Shown here one piece after another: positions 34,484 to 46,112 of a stretch of 64,000 nt of DNA. The position numbers were made by a program, and so were the translations under genes. Each line of letters begins with the position of its first letter. Within the stretch, counting starts at the first letter, position 1. This DNA is from Odontocerum albicorne (lineage: Eukaryota > Arthropoda > Insecta > Trichoptera > Odontoceridae). The stretch covers positions 41,140,831-41,204,830 of the forward strand of contig OX463847.1 of assembly GCA_949825065.1 (NCBI GenBank), in the 5' to 3' direction. The notes beneath the pieces were generated by a model. That model searched no databases. It was given only the letters and a program-made list of their open reading frames with translations, and was not told the DNA's origin.

Positions 34484-34679
34484 TATTGTTTATAGTTAAG
34501 GCATTAACGTTGTGTAAGTTTAAAGACATTTTAATTTGTTTTATCTAACACTGTTTATTCCACTTTTTGTAACAAGTCTTGTTTGTGCTCCCCTGAAGAT
34601 CAGGTGAAAGCTTTGAATCCGGTAGGGTTATACCGTTACAAAAGGTGGAATAAACAGTTTTAGATAAAATAAATTAACA
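34484..34679. mobile_element. Penelope-like 3' ends as an inverted pair
   Basis: The left arm (34484-34574) runs from the terminal TTTATAGTTAAGGCATTAAC to TTATTCCACTTTTTGTAAC, where it stops early. The right arm (34575-34679) begins AAGTCTTGTTTGTGCTCCCC and continues through CCGGTAGGGTTATACCG to GGTGGAATAAACAG. 3' termini point outwards. Confidence 0.7.
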
Positions 34680-34847
34680 ACATTTTACTACTTTATTTAT
34701 GTTAGACTTTTTGTTGAACCTGTGTACCGGCTTTAGACAGCCTTTTCTTGGCCAGTCCGTCACATAGATGACCTTCCTCTACGTCTCCGACTTCCAAACC
34801 GGCCACCACCATAATCATTCAATATGGCCAAAGAATTTTAGAATCCG

Positions 34848-35165
34848 TTCTCAGGTTCATCTTTCTTTGAGATGTGTGCGGAACATGGAAACACCATATA
34901 GAGTCCACGCGGCGTAAGGAAAGAATCTCCTAGACTCCAACAGGGAGGAACATTATCGGATAAGAAAATATATTTTTTCATATATAACCTACATATTTGA
35001 AAAATGTAATTCATGATTTCGTTGTACATTATGTCGACTACTTAGTTTTATCTACTATATGCATGAATATGCATATTTGCGCACTTCCCTCTTTTTTTCT
35101 TGCACATATAAGTTGATGGGCCGCACACACAATGAAAAAATTAGGGGGAACGTTGCTAACGAGTA
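34848..35165 (+). repeat. Dispersed repeat X, copy 1
   Basis: Two blocks match 60838-61305 in the same order: GTTCTCAGGTTC to CGTAAGGAAAGAAT (34848-34925), and TTGAAAAATGTAATTCATG to CAATGAAAAAATTAGGGGG (about 34996-35150). The spacer between the blocks differs in length and sequence. Identity unknown; no coding sense. Confidence 0.75.
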
Positions 35166-35489
35166 TTAAAAGTCGCTGTTTTTCCATTTACTTCCCGAAG
35201 ATCTTTCCAGATATTCTCGAAACACCGTTATGTTGGCTTCTGGATTGCCCCATCAGTGAATATACATAGCCGATTCAGTCCGGATAAGAGCAAATTAGCG
35301 CTACTATCGTGCATATGACGTTTCGTTAAAAATATATGTGGAGCTAGGTGAATTATTTTTTTCAATAAAGCTGTTAATAAATATCCAGTAAAAAAAACTA
35401 TGAATCTCTTTCATTTATGATGTCAACATGCCATAACGTTAAATATTCAAATAGCCATAATAAATTATTCTTAGGCGTAATATAGTTTC

Positions 35490-35735
35490 GTTGTAATTTG
35501 TTTTATCAAACACTGTTTATTCCACTTTTTGTCACGGTATTACCCTACTGGTTTCAAGGCTTTAACCTCATCATCGAGGGAGCATAAACAATAGTCTTGT
35601 TTGCGCTCCCCTGATGATGAGATGAAAGCCTTGAAACCGGTAGGGTTATACCGTTACAAAAAGTAGAATAAACAGTGTTTGATAAACAAATTGCAATGTC
35701 TTTAAACCACTCAATGCCGTAACTATAAACAATAT
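35490..35735. mobile_element. Penelope-like 3' ends as an inverted pair
   Basis: The left arm (35490-35591) and right arm (35592-35735) share TTTATTCCACTTTTTGTCAC/GTTACAAAAAGTAGAATAAA and the CCGGTAGGGTTATACCG block. The right arm reaches the terminal TAACTATAAACAATATA. The junction lies in AACAATAGTCTTG. Confidence 0.7.
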
Positions 35736-35888
35736 ATAAAATAAAATATGATATAATTTCTATTATACTCGTAGATCGAACTATAATCAAAATATTTTTG
35801 TTTGAGTCACATTTACCGTAGACCTGTTGACCGATTAGCTAGAAATTCATGTTTTTAGTCCAACTAAAAAAAATATACTTTAGAAATA

Positions 35889-36443
35889 CAGGGTCTTTCA
35901 AATTGAGCGGGTTTTTTAATTCTGGGATAAAACATAGATGGCGTCGCGAACTTGCCTGGGTCTTGTGACATTTGAGAAGTGTAATGTATGGCATTTATAA
36001 AAATGGAGTCGTATACAATATAACAACGCGTTCAAATTGAGAATTATTGTGTCTATTGTAATCTCCGAAAACGGTGATGTTAATTGGCCACCAAAATCAC
36101 GTGATCTGACGCTGTTGGACTATTTTCTCTGGGGTTACGTGAAAAGCCAGATCTATAAGAATTACCCCCAATCAGTTCCTGAGCTGAAGGGCGAAATTAT
36201 TCGCGTTATTGGTGAGTTAGAACCGCAATTATGCCAAAATGTCATCGAAAATTTTGACAAACAAGCGGACATCTGTGGAGCTGCAAGAGGTGGACATTTG
36301 GCGGATATTGTTTATTGTGTTTAAATGGCATACATTATACTTCAATGACCAATAAAAAGTATTTTGAAATCAAAGCAAATTGTGTGTTTTATTCAAGAAT
36401 TTAAAAAATTTAAAAAAAAAACCGCTCAATTTGAAAGTTCCTA
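35889..36443. mobile_element. Internally deleted Tc1/mariner-superfamily element
   Basis: TA at 35887-35888 and 36444-36445 flank inverted ends: CAGGGTCTTTCAAATTGAGC on the left and, inwards from the right, TAGGAACTTTCAAATTGAGC. The CAGGG start and TA duplication fit the superfamily. At 555 bp it retains only the end of the transposase gene. Confidence 0.8.
36037..36324 (+). pseudogene. DDE transposase C-terminal fragment
   Basis: The 95-codon frame contains NGDVNWPPKSRDLTLLDYF and LWGYVKSQIYKNYPQ, followed by ELKGEIIRVIGELEPQLCQN and ARGGHLADIVY before the stop. The LTxLDYFLWGYVK motif carries the third catalytic acidic residue of an IS630/Tc1/mariner-type DDE transposase, with the usual short C-terminal helix region. 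The first two catalytic residues and the DNA-binding domain are deleted, so it cannot transpose itself; the ends could still be mobilised in trans. Confidence 0.8.
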
Positions 36444-36445
36444 TA

Positions 36446-36949
36446 TATGACATTTACACTTTTTCAATTCAATAAACAAAATAGAAAAAAAATGCCACAG
36501 ACAAAAAAATAACCACCCTCAATATAGGTACGAGTATATGATGCGTAAACATCAAGAATTCTCTATTTAAACTTAACCATCCATAGACAAAAAGATCTCC
36601 ACTACTATTTTTCAATGTGCAATAATACTCTCTCAGACTCGGTAATATCCTAAGAAAGGAGCCATTGTTTCATTGTTTATTTGAGTTTTGAAACCGTAAA
36701 TGGCTTCCACTGAGCTGACAATATACTATACACCCTATGAGCTAAAATAATATGATGCATCTGTCCAAAAAAAGTGTCCATTATTTTAACACCAAGTATA
36801 TTTCTTTTTCTATTGTTCCTGTTTAACTTCGGCATCTTGATTTTTTCCGATACAAATTGTGTGACTCGAATAAACAAATGATACACTCTATGCTTTATCC
36901 CTCAACGACACCATATTTTAATTATGTTATTTTATTATAGGTTTGTTAT
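36446..36949. other. Intergenic DNA, nothing recognised
   Basis: The 69-codon minus-strand frame at 36677 has no family resemblance. Confidence 0.4.
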
Positions 36950-37130
36950 AATTCATTTTAAACCCTATTTACTGAGCTGGTTTGATGAGCGCTAGTTTCC
37001 ATGGCATTTTTTTTGTTATTTTCGTCATCAGTGACAAGTGTAATGTCATTAACATATCTGAAGTTCGTCAATATAAATTCTTGTGTAATTCAAGCATCTT
37101 CCAGTGCTAGAGTAAAGTATTTTGAGGGAA
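36950..37130 (-). pseudogene. Non-LTR RT fragment with degenerate active-site motif
   Basis: Minus-strand reading gives EFILTNFRYVNDITLVTDDE, then a degraded helix. This corresponds to the LRFADDIVLI block of non-LTR reverse transcriptases, with the catalytic FADD changed to YVND. It is the only RT catalytic-motif remnant I saw in the window; the other LINE pieces are C-terminal. Short, so tentative. Confidence 0.5.
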
Positions 37131-37360
37131 ACAATATCACCCGATTATATTCCTTTTTAAAATTCGTATTTTCTTAACTGTTTCATGGAATTGTATGTAC
37201 ATAATGAAGCAGAATTTACTTGCCCATAAATAACACACCATTCTGTAACTTTTTGTAGATGTAATCATGAATAATTTGTAGGTTTTCACTTTCCCAAAAT
37301 CGAGAATTTCGTTTATTGACATGACCTCTGAGGTAAAAAATGTGCCTCGTCACTAATATT
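37131..37360 (-). pseudogene. DDE transposase fragment with first catalytic region
   Basis: Minus-strand frames give ISDEAHFLPQRSCQ, then a frame-shifted NSRFWES-like stretch and LQKVTEWCVIYG. This matches the MSDEAHFHLSGYVNKQNCRF...VTVWCAI segment of IS630-like DDE transposases, related to the fragment at 61430-61640. The first catalytic Asp survives; stops and shifts break the rest. Confidence 0.55.
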
Positions 37361-38874
37361 TTTTACACTAAAATTGTCAATTTCGTTTACAAGATTCAGA
37401 ATGCCATTACTGTACTGCGAACACTGAATATTATATCTGAGAAATAACTCTTACACTAACTGGCCTTTGTAAGGGAAAAGGTTATAATCTTTTTTTCGAA
37501 ATTCGTCGAAGAAAGTGTAAAGAAATGTTTAATTGTTGAACACATCTGTATCGGGCGTATGCGTCATCTAAAACATATATATTTGTTTTCTTGTTTGTAT
37601 AATATTGGTATGTTTACGTGTATAATTTCTTGGCTATATTTTGATGTTATTTGGTATTTTTTATGTAATCATTTTATGTTTGTTGGGGTCCGTGCTGTGT
37701 CGCGACCGTAACTGAAATGTTCCTTATGTCCGGCCATCGCGAGACAGTATCAAAAGTCGGTCGGTCCATGCATGCAAAAAACTTGCGAGAATTGTGATAT
37801 TTCGCAAGTCATGACGGCATGCACGGGCGAAAATAGGCGATTCCGAGCGTCAAACGTAAAAAATACATTCTCAGTTCACTATGTCTTTTACTTGCGAACA
37901 TCTACTACATGCTAAAGAGGAATCTTTTCTACTTTTCACCGACCTGCTACTTTTCACCGTGAGTTGAATTCTCCGAGCATTGAGCAGCAGCAATCCACCT
38001 ATTTCTACAGTCCTTTGTACCGGTGCCGTACAACATATTTTCGTTAATGTTTTTGAAGGCTCAACAACATTTTCAATGACACGAGCAATGTTTTCTTCAA
38101 AACGGGTAGTTCTTCTTCTTCCTGGATGGTGAGAGTCTGATGTCGTTCTATACTACGAGTATTTCAACCGATTTGCTTAAGTATGAATTATCTTATCAGG
38201 CACTCGTTGAATACAATGTCTTCTTTGATATTTTCATTAAGTTAGCGCAACTAACTTATTTTTTGTTTGTTTCAAAAAATGTTTGAGCCAACATTTTTTT
38301 AAACGCAATTTGAGTATGAAACACGCATTGATATTAAACACGCACTGAATTAATCTTTAGATTTCGATATTTCAACTAACAAAAAAAAACGAGTTTTTTG
38401 GATTGGGTTCTTCTTGCATACATTTATCCATATTTTATCTAAGCCCGTACTGCCTTAGGCAGTTGTAAGATCTTTCAAAATAGTGTGTCGACCCTGTCTG
38501 TCCTCGCACAATATGGCCACAATATAATATTAAAATATATCCATAATAGGCTTTCGGCATCTTGTCCACGCATGTTTATACCCTCGGCAACCCCATTGTC
38601 CATCGTCTGTCCGGATCGATAATTTAAACTCATTCCTAATATTATCTGGCTTCTGTAACTATTCTATCATAGAAAAAACACGTAAGTCGGTAGGTATCAT
38701 ACTAAGTCAAATCCAATTCTCCTGAAAAATTACATTTTAATGAAATGTTTCTGCTAAAATAAAATTATTTCTTCTTCTGTAAAAAAGGGAGAAGTATGAA
38801 TAATAGAAGATTGTGCATGACGCGATGTATGATGTGTGATTGTGTAAATGTGAGAGTGTAGAGGAAGTTCTGAG
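37361..38874. other. Intergenic DNA with a GC-richer patch
   Basis: 37680-37860 is GC-richer, with GTCCATGCATGCAAA and TGACGGCATGCACGG and repeated TTGCGAGAA/TTTCGCAAG words in inverted order, but I cannot identify it. A minus-strand frame near 38100 (HHPGRRRTTRFEENIARVIE) faintly recalls a transposase N-terminus and is not called. Confidence 0.35.
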
Positions 38875-38947
38875 TTCCAATGGAAATTTAACCCTCAACC
38901 CCCTGGTTAGAAGATAAGCGCCTTACCAACTTGGCCACCGATGTAGT
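38875..38947 (-). mobile_element. S1 SINE head fragment
   Basis: Reverse complement gives CATCGGTGGCCAAGTTGGTA, CGCTTATCTTCTAACCAGGG, then a GGGTTAAATTTCCATTGGAA B-box region. No tail. Confidence 0.65.
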
Positions 38948-39049
38948 CATTGGTAATATATAAAAACATTTTTTTTACGCTTGAAGGATATTAAAGCTTT
39001 TTTATTGTTTTGAAAATGAACAAAATTCTGAAAGAAGGTAAAGGGAGAA

Positions 39050-39190
39050 GTAAATATAAATAATAAAAGATTACCCCTATTGAGATGTATGTTTGCGGAG
39101 GAGGCGAAAGTTGTGTGCTTAGATAGAAAAGTTTGAAGATATGTTCTCTTTGCCTACCCCGCAATAGACACGACGTTTTGATATGTATGT
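39050..39190 (+). pseudogene. RTE-E tail remnant
   Basis: Frame-shifted plus-strand reading resembles NNKRLP...MYVCGGGESCVLR followed by KVWRYVLFAYPAIDTT: the last ~40 residues of the RTE-E tail. A similar but weaker remnant precedes it at about 38795-38875. Confidence 0.45.
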
Positions 39191-39715
39191 ATCAAATGGG
39201 ATTTAATTTTTCAAATATGCTCAAATCCATAAGTTTCGAATTGAATTTCAAGAAATCTGAAACTAATTTTATTTTAAACGATTGGAACAACACATCAATT
39301 TTCTCTCTTTGACATCTGATGGATTTGGTCAAGTTTTACTTTAGTGTCTCGCATCATATGTAATCGATATGGAGGTATTCCTCTTCGCTTTGAATTATAT
39401 TATCTGTGGTTACGTGTAGTCATAGATAATATTCTAACTACATAACTCGCTACAAGGCCTTAGTAAACAGAATTCAATGAACATACACATATGTGTACGT
39501 GTATATTGTTTTTTTTTTTAAGATGTTGATAATTAATCTATTGTTTAATAATTGTGTGTATTCTATATAAGGAACACAGAAGGGTTATTATTTTGTCATT
39601 AAATAAATATGTTCCCCTTAAACGTTAAACAAATTAAGCGAGAGGATGCGCCTTTGATCTAATCTAGCGTATTCTGCGATGATAATCTAAACTTGAAACT
39701 TCGACAACGGTTTAG

Positions 39716-40170
39716 TCAAATGTTACGTTTGGTCAGTGTTATTGCATGGAGTGGAATCATGGACCCTCAAAGTTGGTAGTATGAACCGACTGGAAGCATT
39801 CGAAATGTGGATGCACCTGAAAATACTACGGATACCCTGGACGGATATGTTCAGCAACACAAGGGTTCTTCAAAGAGCCAAAGTTGATAGAGAGTTGCTG
39901 ACTAATATTAAAATCCGAAAGGTGTCCTATTTGGGTCATGTATTTAGAGGAGCAAAGTACAAATTACTGCACCTGATCATCAAAGGCAAAATAGGGGGTC
40001 GAAGAGATGTTGGCAGGAGGCAAATCTCCTGGCTCCACAATATACGTGATTGGACTGGTATTAGGAGCGTTGGGAATCTTTTTCGGGCTACCGGGGACAA
40101 AGATACCTACTCTCAGGTGATATTCAACGTTGGGGGGACCTGACATGACACTGAGAAGAATAATGCGCCT
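39716..40170 (+). pseudogene. RTE-A: RT C-terminal domain and 3' end, best copy
   Basis: The frame at 39736-40143 (135 codons) reads LLHGVESWTLKVGSMNRLEA, then EMWMHLKILRIPWTDM, then RELLTNIKIRKVSYLGHVFR, then IKGKIGGRRDVGRRQISWLH and an ending at NVGGT. Order and spacing match the C-terminal portion of RTE-like endonuclease-reverse transcriptases of insects. It lacks the endonuclease and catalytic RT domains. Copies of the same family: 14365-14600 and 58890-59270, both minus. This copy is intact over its length, which suggests it is relatively young. Confidence 0.85.
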
Positions 40171-40636
40171 TTCTACGCTCGAAATTTGTTAATAGCAGAA
40201 TATATACATTACTTTCTTATTCTTATTGGATATTTGAATGAAATAAAAATTTGGTTTCATGAGTTAGATCCTTTTCCCATTTATAAATCTAAACGTGGGT
40301 TAGGCATTTAATCCATACTTCCAAATAGTATAAAATTTTCGTATAATGCGGGTCCCCTATATCGACAAGTATCGTTTTATGTAGCTTATTGAAATAAAAT
40401 CACTTGGTTTATAATGACTTCAAAATTAAAATCACTTCAATAAAAAAAAAACACACTGAGGGTTATATCATTAGATCTTTCGTTATTTATTGACTGCATA
40501 ATTTATAGTAATGCATTTTGCATCAATCACAGCGAATGCACATTTAAGGGATACATAATCTTAGTATGCGATATATGGATGACATATGAATGATTGGATA
40601 ATGTTGAGGAGTTCTACTATTTGAGTGGTACTTTCT
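40171..40636. other. Intergenic DNA, nothing recognised
   Basis: AT-rich, no element ends found. Confidence 0.4.
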
Positions 40637-41179
40637 ATACTTGAGAAAATGTAGCATGGCCCCTGTGACAGTTCACAAATTTACCCCAATACAACCTTGT
40701 AACGACGTTCAGTAATTTTAATTATTTTATCAACTTTAATATAAGATTCGATTCTAATAAATAACAAATTATTTAGGTTATACATTACATAAAACTAACA
40801 ATAATGACAAATTAATACATCTTGTTACAAATTAGCAAAAATGTGACAGTTTGTTAAAATCAAATAATATTTGGTGATGTTTGTCAAAAGTCACTACGTT
40901 AGGCTGCGTTGGCTAGGGATGGAGTATACGATAATTGGATTTCCGATTTTTTTATACATAGAATTAAATGTTCGTAATTAGTATTAATTCATGGTGGATC
41001 TTGGCATATTTAAAGATATATACAAATCATACAATACATTAGAAAGTCAGTATAATGAAAATTAGGAATTAAAACGTCAGTTTAGAGAAAAACATTTTTT
41101 TCGATTTATAAAAAAACGATTCGATTTCACAGGGACCATTCAAATGTCACAGGGACCATCCTACATTTTCTTAAGTATA
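40637..41179. mobile_element. MITE candidate, about 540 bp
   Basis: Inverted ends of about 34 bp with few mismatches: ATACTTGAGAAAATGTAG and CATGGCCCCTGTGACA on the left; ATACTTAAGAAAATGTAG and GATGGTCCCTGTGACA inwards from the right, where TCACAGGGACCATTCAAATG precedes as a partial repeat. No coding content; superfamily unassigned. Confidence 0.7.
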
Positions 41180-41279
41180 AGAAGATTAATGACTTGAACG
41201 GCGGGCAGCAATAGGAAACAAAGTCTATGTGGCACTAAAACATATACCCTCGAACCGGACAATATCAAAATCTGCTAAG

Positions 41280-41815
41280 ATGATAGTCCACAATACGGAA
41301 TGAAGTGAGTAGGGATGAATGTGAACTTAAGACTGATGTGTTAAGTAAGATGAAGAAGAGTGAGTTAGATGATTTAGACATGTGGAACGAATGAATGAAG
41401 AAAGACTAAGAAAACAGATACATGTAATAAATGATGCACTTATAAGAATACATGGATGGGGGCGGACAATGTACTACGGAATACGGAATGAAGTGATTGG
41501 GGAGTAATGTGAATTTAAGGCTGATGTATTGAGTGAGATGAAAAATAGTACTCTGTTATGGTGTGGTCATATGGAACGAATGAATGAAGAAATATGAACA
41601 AAACTTATATACGTAGTAGAAGAAGACAGAGGAAAGTAAAATTGGATCGAGCGAATTATATTTGGAAAGAAGAAAACGTAGAAACTCAGAGAATACGTTG
41701 AAATTGTATAAGAAGATGTATTGATGTAGATAAGGCTAAGGATGTGTGTCGAGATATGAAAGTCTGGCGTTCTGTCCGCTCTGCTCCCTCGGCAGGAAAA
41801 CGGAGTGATGGTATA
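41280..41815 (+). pseudogene. RTE-E: two adjacent tail copies
   Basis: The block GGAATGAAGTGA ... GAACTTAAGACTGATGTGTT ... CATGTGGAACGAATGAATGA at 41294-41410 is repeated at about 41483-41600. The second then continues through GATGTATTGATGTAGATAAG to GTCTGGCGTTCTGTCCG and GGAAAACGGAGTGATGG. Translation shows CELKTDVLSKMKKSEL and CRDMKVWRSVRSAPSAGKRS with intervening stops. They are probably two insertions or a tandem duplication. Confidence 0.7.
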
Positions 41816-42156
41816 TATGAATGTATGTAAGACTTTGTCTCGTAATAATAATATGAGGACAATTTATATAGTGCTTTTTAGAGACCAGATTCTCTTCAAA
41901 AAATATCTAGCTTGAAATTCGAGTCCACTAATTTAAACATTAGAAATATTATTAAATTAATATACGTAAGTATAGGAAGGTGGGGGCTGTGGCCATTAGA
42001 TTAGATACTTCTTATATTTTGCATATGTTTAGAATAAGATATTTTGTAAGAAACCCACATAAAACAGCATGCAAAAGTTATGTGGGGTATGTACTCGTAA
42101 ATATTATATAATTCTGCTAAGAACTTGAACTTGTTAACTTAAACTACGAAATCGTT
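41816..42156. other. Intergenic DNA, nothing recognised
   Basis: AT-rich, no element ends found. Confidence 0.4.
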
Positions 42157-42847
42157 AACTTATTCTACTCTAGAAATTTGAAAAAAATCATTTTTTTTTG
42201 CATATTCTTAAAGTTTAGACCTTTAAGAATATGTTCTCAAAAGAACATTTTAAAATTCTCAATATTTACGAAGTTATAACTGTAAATGAGGCAGCAATTA
42301 CGCCGCACCGGAATGACTCGGACAATATTCTCAAAACTTGAAACGCGTTTTTTTTTTTTTTTTTTTTCGAAACTACGTTTTTCGACTTGGTTGACAAAAT
42401 CTCAAGTTCTATACAATCTGTTGCCTTCAAATTTGGTATGAAACTTTGATAAATATTTTTATATCGTTCCTACCTTGGAAAATGATACTTTTTTTACTAT
42501 TTCTAAAAAAAGGGTGAGTAAATGAAAAAAAAAATTAAGCAGCCACCATTTTACGATTTTTTTTCTCTTTGGTACCAACTATAACGACACATTTTTTTTT
42601 TATCAAGAAACTGTATGATTTTTGTTTTCGGATTTACAAAAGGGTTCAAACCATGTCGACCAGCTCACCTGCCTTTTTTAAGACATGATATAACAGCTGA
42701 TAACATCTTGAATTTTAATTTTTTTTACATTCTCAAATCATCAATAAACAAACTGTAAAAAAATGTATATGAACAATAGTTTTTGGTTTTTCTTTATTTA
42801 GTCTGAAAAAGCGCCCGAAATTCACGCCTCTAGAATAGTATACCCCC
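42157..42847. mobile_element. MITE candidate next to TTAA
   Basis: TTAA lies at about 42153-42156 and 42848-42851. The right end read inwards is GGGGGTATACTATTCTAGAG, the left CTTATTCTACTCTAGAAATT, giving a diverged inverted repeat. The right terminus resembles the GGGGGTATTCT end at 29053. Both interiors contain an AAACGCGTTT-type word near CTTGAAA/TTTCAAG. Non-coding. Confidence 0.5.
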
Positions 42848-42939
42848 TTAAATAATTGATGTAAATACATCAATGAATTGGATTTTTGTATTCGATTTAT
42901 CCCATTTTTTCATAATGCGTGTACAGGATATCCTCTAGT

Positions 42940-43460
42940 TGCTTCCACTATCGACCACGTGGCTTCCGCCGGCCCTAGAAGTCGCCAGCTGATCTAATGC
43001 TACAGCAATGTGCGACGTCTGACGCTTTTAGGCCAAAATATATTGTCTTAACTATAATTCAATAAGAATATAACGGAAACATATCTTAAAAAGTTAATGC
43101 CAGATGCAATGTCCAATGATATTTGCATTGGTAATTGCATTTCTTCCAAATGCGACCGACCGCGCCCTATGTTTTGATAATCGTCCTCGGTTGCGACCGG
43201 CCGGCTGTCATATGCCGGCTGACTGCTAGGAGAGGAAGGGAAATGCGGGCCGGGCGGAGAAGAGGAGGACATTGGAAATGCGACTAAGAACCAGGGCCGA
43301 TAGACGGGGGGAAGGCGGTGGCGGGATGTAGCGGGGAGGGGAAAGAGTGGCGCGGATGCCCCGCCCCCCGATTGCTGCCAGTTCCTCCGCGGCTTTGGCA
43401 CAGTCAACATCTTTTAGCGCGATCGATCCGAAGTTTCTTAAAACCGGTGACGTGTCACTT
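42940..43460. other. Isolated GC-rich island, function unknown
   Basis: About 43140-43440 is markedly GC-rich with many CpG, in sharp contrast to both sides. Two overlapping minus-strand frames (43410-43048, 120 codons; 43543-43226, 105 codons) cross it. Their products are Pro/Ser-rich low-complexity in one frame and VDCAKAAEELAAIGGRG in the other; I recognise neither. It could be a promoter-proximal CpG island or first exon of a gene outside or unrecognised here, or a transposon fragment. No repeat copy of it is visible in the window. Confidence 0.4.
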
Positions 43461-45128
43461 GCTTCCAGTAAAACGCATTCGTGATCAGTGTTAGTTGCAA
43501 AAATCACTATTCTTTTCAAAATTAATTCCAACGACAGATGCACATTATCAATAAATTATCAAGTTCCAAAATGACATTTGAATTTTAGAACTTGAGGGTG
43601 TATGAGGAAAATTACTTGGCATTTCCATAACCTATAAAGACCCGAGTTGAGTCATATTAGCCTGTGACGTGTCTGTTTTTGTGATCTACCTCAATCATAG
43701 TTAATTTAAAATTCAAAATCCAGATTCCGAAATCTGCAGTCGATCGACTAAAATGCACGGAAAGTTTTCCTCAAATATTAATGCATTCAGTATACCAAAA
43801 ATAAATAATTTCAAGAAAAAGGCTTAATTAAATCATGTTTAATTTTTATATAATAATTTTTTTCGTTTAAAAATTATCAAATAGTACTAAAATTTTCAAA
43901 CAAAATAATGATTTAAAAACCGGGAAATTAATTAAAAATTATAACTTTTTCATTTTAACTAAACAGCGTAGAATTTGATAAAATTTTATTCGATATTAAA
44001 TATTTTACCCTCATGCAGACGAAAAGTAAAGTTGATAAAATAAAATTGAATAGTCAGTCTGATTATTAGTCAAAGCTTGAAATCATTTCTTATTCAATAA
44101 AATAATTGTCCAATATTTAAAAATTGATCTTGAAAATTGAATAAATGATTTAATTATATTCTACAAAAAAAAAAAAACAATTAAAATTAGAGCAATAGTC
44201 AATACAACTTAAATAGATTTGCGTAAAAAACTGATGATGTGTCATAAAATATTTCGCTTTATAAGTAACTTTCATCGAAGCACTTTACAAGCTGAGACAT
44301 TTTCATTGTATTAAAATAATTTATAAATATTGTTTTTTTGTTACAATAATGTTGTTTATTTAATAAAACATGCGGTTTGAATATTATTATTATTTTACAA
44401 GTTTATGATTATGTGCATCTGTTAAACATTGCCTGTTTATAATACACAATTTATTTGAAGTGAAAACAGTTTTTTTTTCTTTTCCATTTTTATCAACGAA
44501 CGGTTTTTCACAGTCTGGTGCCTTTGTGGAATCCGTGACGTGGCAATTTCCACTGAATCTAATTAGAAGTCAATAAATACTATTCAATATCGTCCAGTTT
44601 TCCAGGAGAACTGCTTGTTTAAACTGTTGTCTCTATCTTTAGTAGAACTGTTGTTTTTGTTATCATTAGTAGAACTCGGTTTTGTTGAACATATTAAGTT
44701 GTTCTATTCAATTGAGAAGTACAATAGTTTATTCAGACAATATTAAGTGTTTTTGCATATTTCATCCTTCGAAATTTTCTTTTATTTTGTGTTTAAGTGA
44801 ATGTGCAGTTTGAGTGCAATAAATAATATTGGCAGGAGCTGCTCATCCAACCTTCAAGTTTCTTTTCTGTATGTCTTTTTTAATAACTTTACATAATCTT
44901 AAGTTCACTTAATGTAAATAAATAAAAGGTTTATTGATAGCAACATAATGTATATTATAAAAATACATATCCGAAATTTCACATAGAGGAGAATCGATCA
45001 AATTGTCTAGGCAACTCATATTATAACACCCCTTCATTCGAGATATGTACACCCTCACCATAAGAAAGGCGAGCCTGATCGCGAGGACGTCCGATGCTTT
45101 TCAGCCCACATTCTTATATACATACATT
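43461..45128. other. AT-rich intergenic DNA, nothing recognised
   Basis: No frames of note, no inverted-repeat elements. Two near-repeats of GTAGAACTGTTGTTTTTGTT / GTAGAACTCGGTTTTGTTG lie at 44641-44690. Confidence 0.45.
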
Positions 45129-45132
45129 TTAA

Positions 45133-45746
45133 CCTGTTCCCCGCGGGGAGCACAAACGCCTGTGATCTGACGACAATCCAAGTTTATATCACAAATACTT
45201 AAAAAAAATGACACAAAACCGGAATAAAAATTGAACTAAAATTTAAAATAATCTTTATTCTAGCGACATCTCTGAAAACCTTGTCAAATAATATATTAGT
45301 TTATGAGATATTGTTGAATAAACAGAGCGCCGAATTTTTTTGGTTTCTCAATATTTCCAGCATTAACGACCTGTCTCGCGGATCGAGTCCTGCGATGAGT
45401 CTCTCTTACGTAAACAAACATTACTAAGTCTCTCTTACGTAAATAAACATTACTAGTGCTATATGCATTTGATTGGGTGAGTGTCATGAAGCATTGATTT
45501 GATCGTAGCATTCCTTTGTTTATTTTACGTAATGTTTAGTTTATCTCCTTTATTTAATGAGTCTCCTTAAGAGTAATGACTATTATTTATTATCAGAAAA
45601 TTACTTAAGTGTCATGTTTACTTGGTGTTGTAATCAAATATCAGTGGTTCTAAACAAAATATGTGTTTAAACTTAGAAATTAAAAAACGCTGAAATTGTG
45701 CCGCGCACAGGATTCGTGGAATTTGATTTTTAACGCGGTGAACAGG
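45133..45746. mobile_element. TTAA-flanked nonautonomous element, copy 2
   Basis: Same element as 9464-10049, same orientation, flanked by TTAA at 45129-45132 and 45747-45750. Nearly identical over its length, except for a 29-bp local tandem duplication at about 45399-45455 (CTCTCTTACGTAAACAAACA / CTCTCTTACGTAAATAAACA). Ends CCTGTTCCCCGCGGGG and, inwards from the right, CCTGTTCACCGCG. High similarity suggests recent activity. Confidence 0.8.
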
Positions 45747-45750
45747 TTAA

Positions 45751-46112
45751 ATATAAACGCACACATATGAGTACATACACAACCCTAGATTTACAGTCTG
45801 TATAAAGAGAAAAAAAAACTTCTTTGTTATCTGTATCATACCAATTATAAGCAGCTGCTAATCACCAGCATAAATAAATTGATATTATCGAAATTCATTC
45901 AAATTACGAGCAATATACGAGTATGAAATAATTTAAGTGCTATTATAAAAAAATATTCTACAATTGTTCTTTTTCTGAGAAATGAATTTCAATTGAGGAA
46001 ACTTGAAATAGTATTTTAGAGTAAAGGAATAACGACTATTTGAAAATTAAGTAGAATTATTATATGTTATATCACTAGAATTTAGGATACGTTTTGTAGA
46101 CTAGATATGTAA
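45751..46112. other. Intergenic DNA, nothing recognised
   Basis: No feature was recognised up to the LINE-J1 copy. Confidence 0.4.

Noticed and set aside
38080..38200. DDE transposase N-terminus on the minus strand
   Set aside because: Only a faint match (ENIARVIE) without neighbouring conserved blocks.
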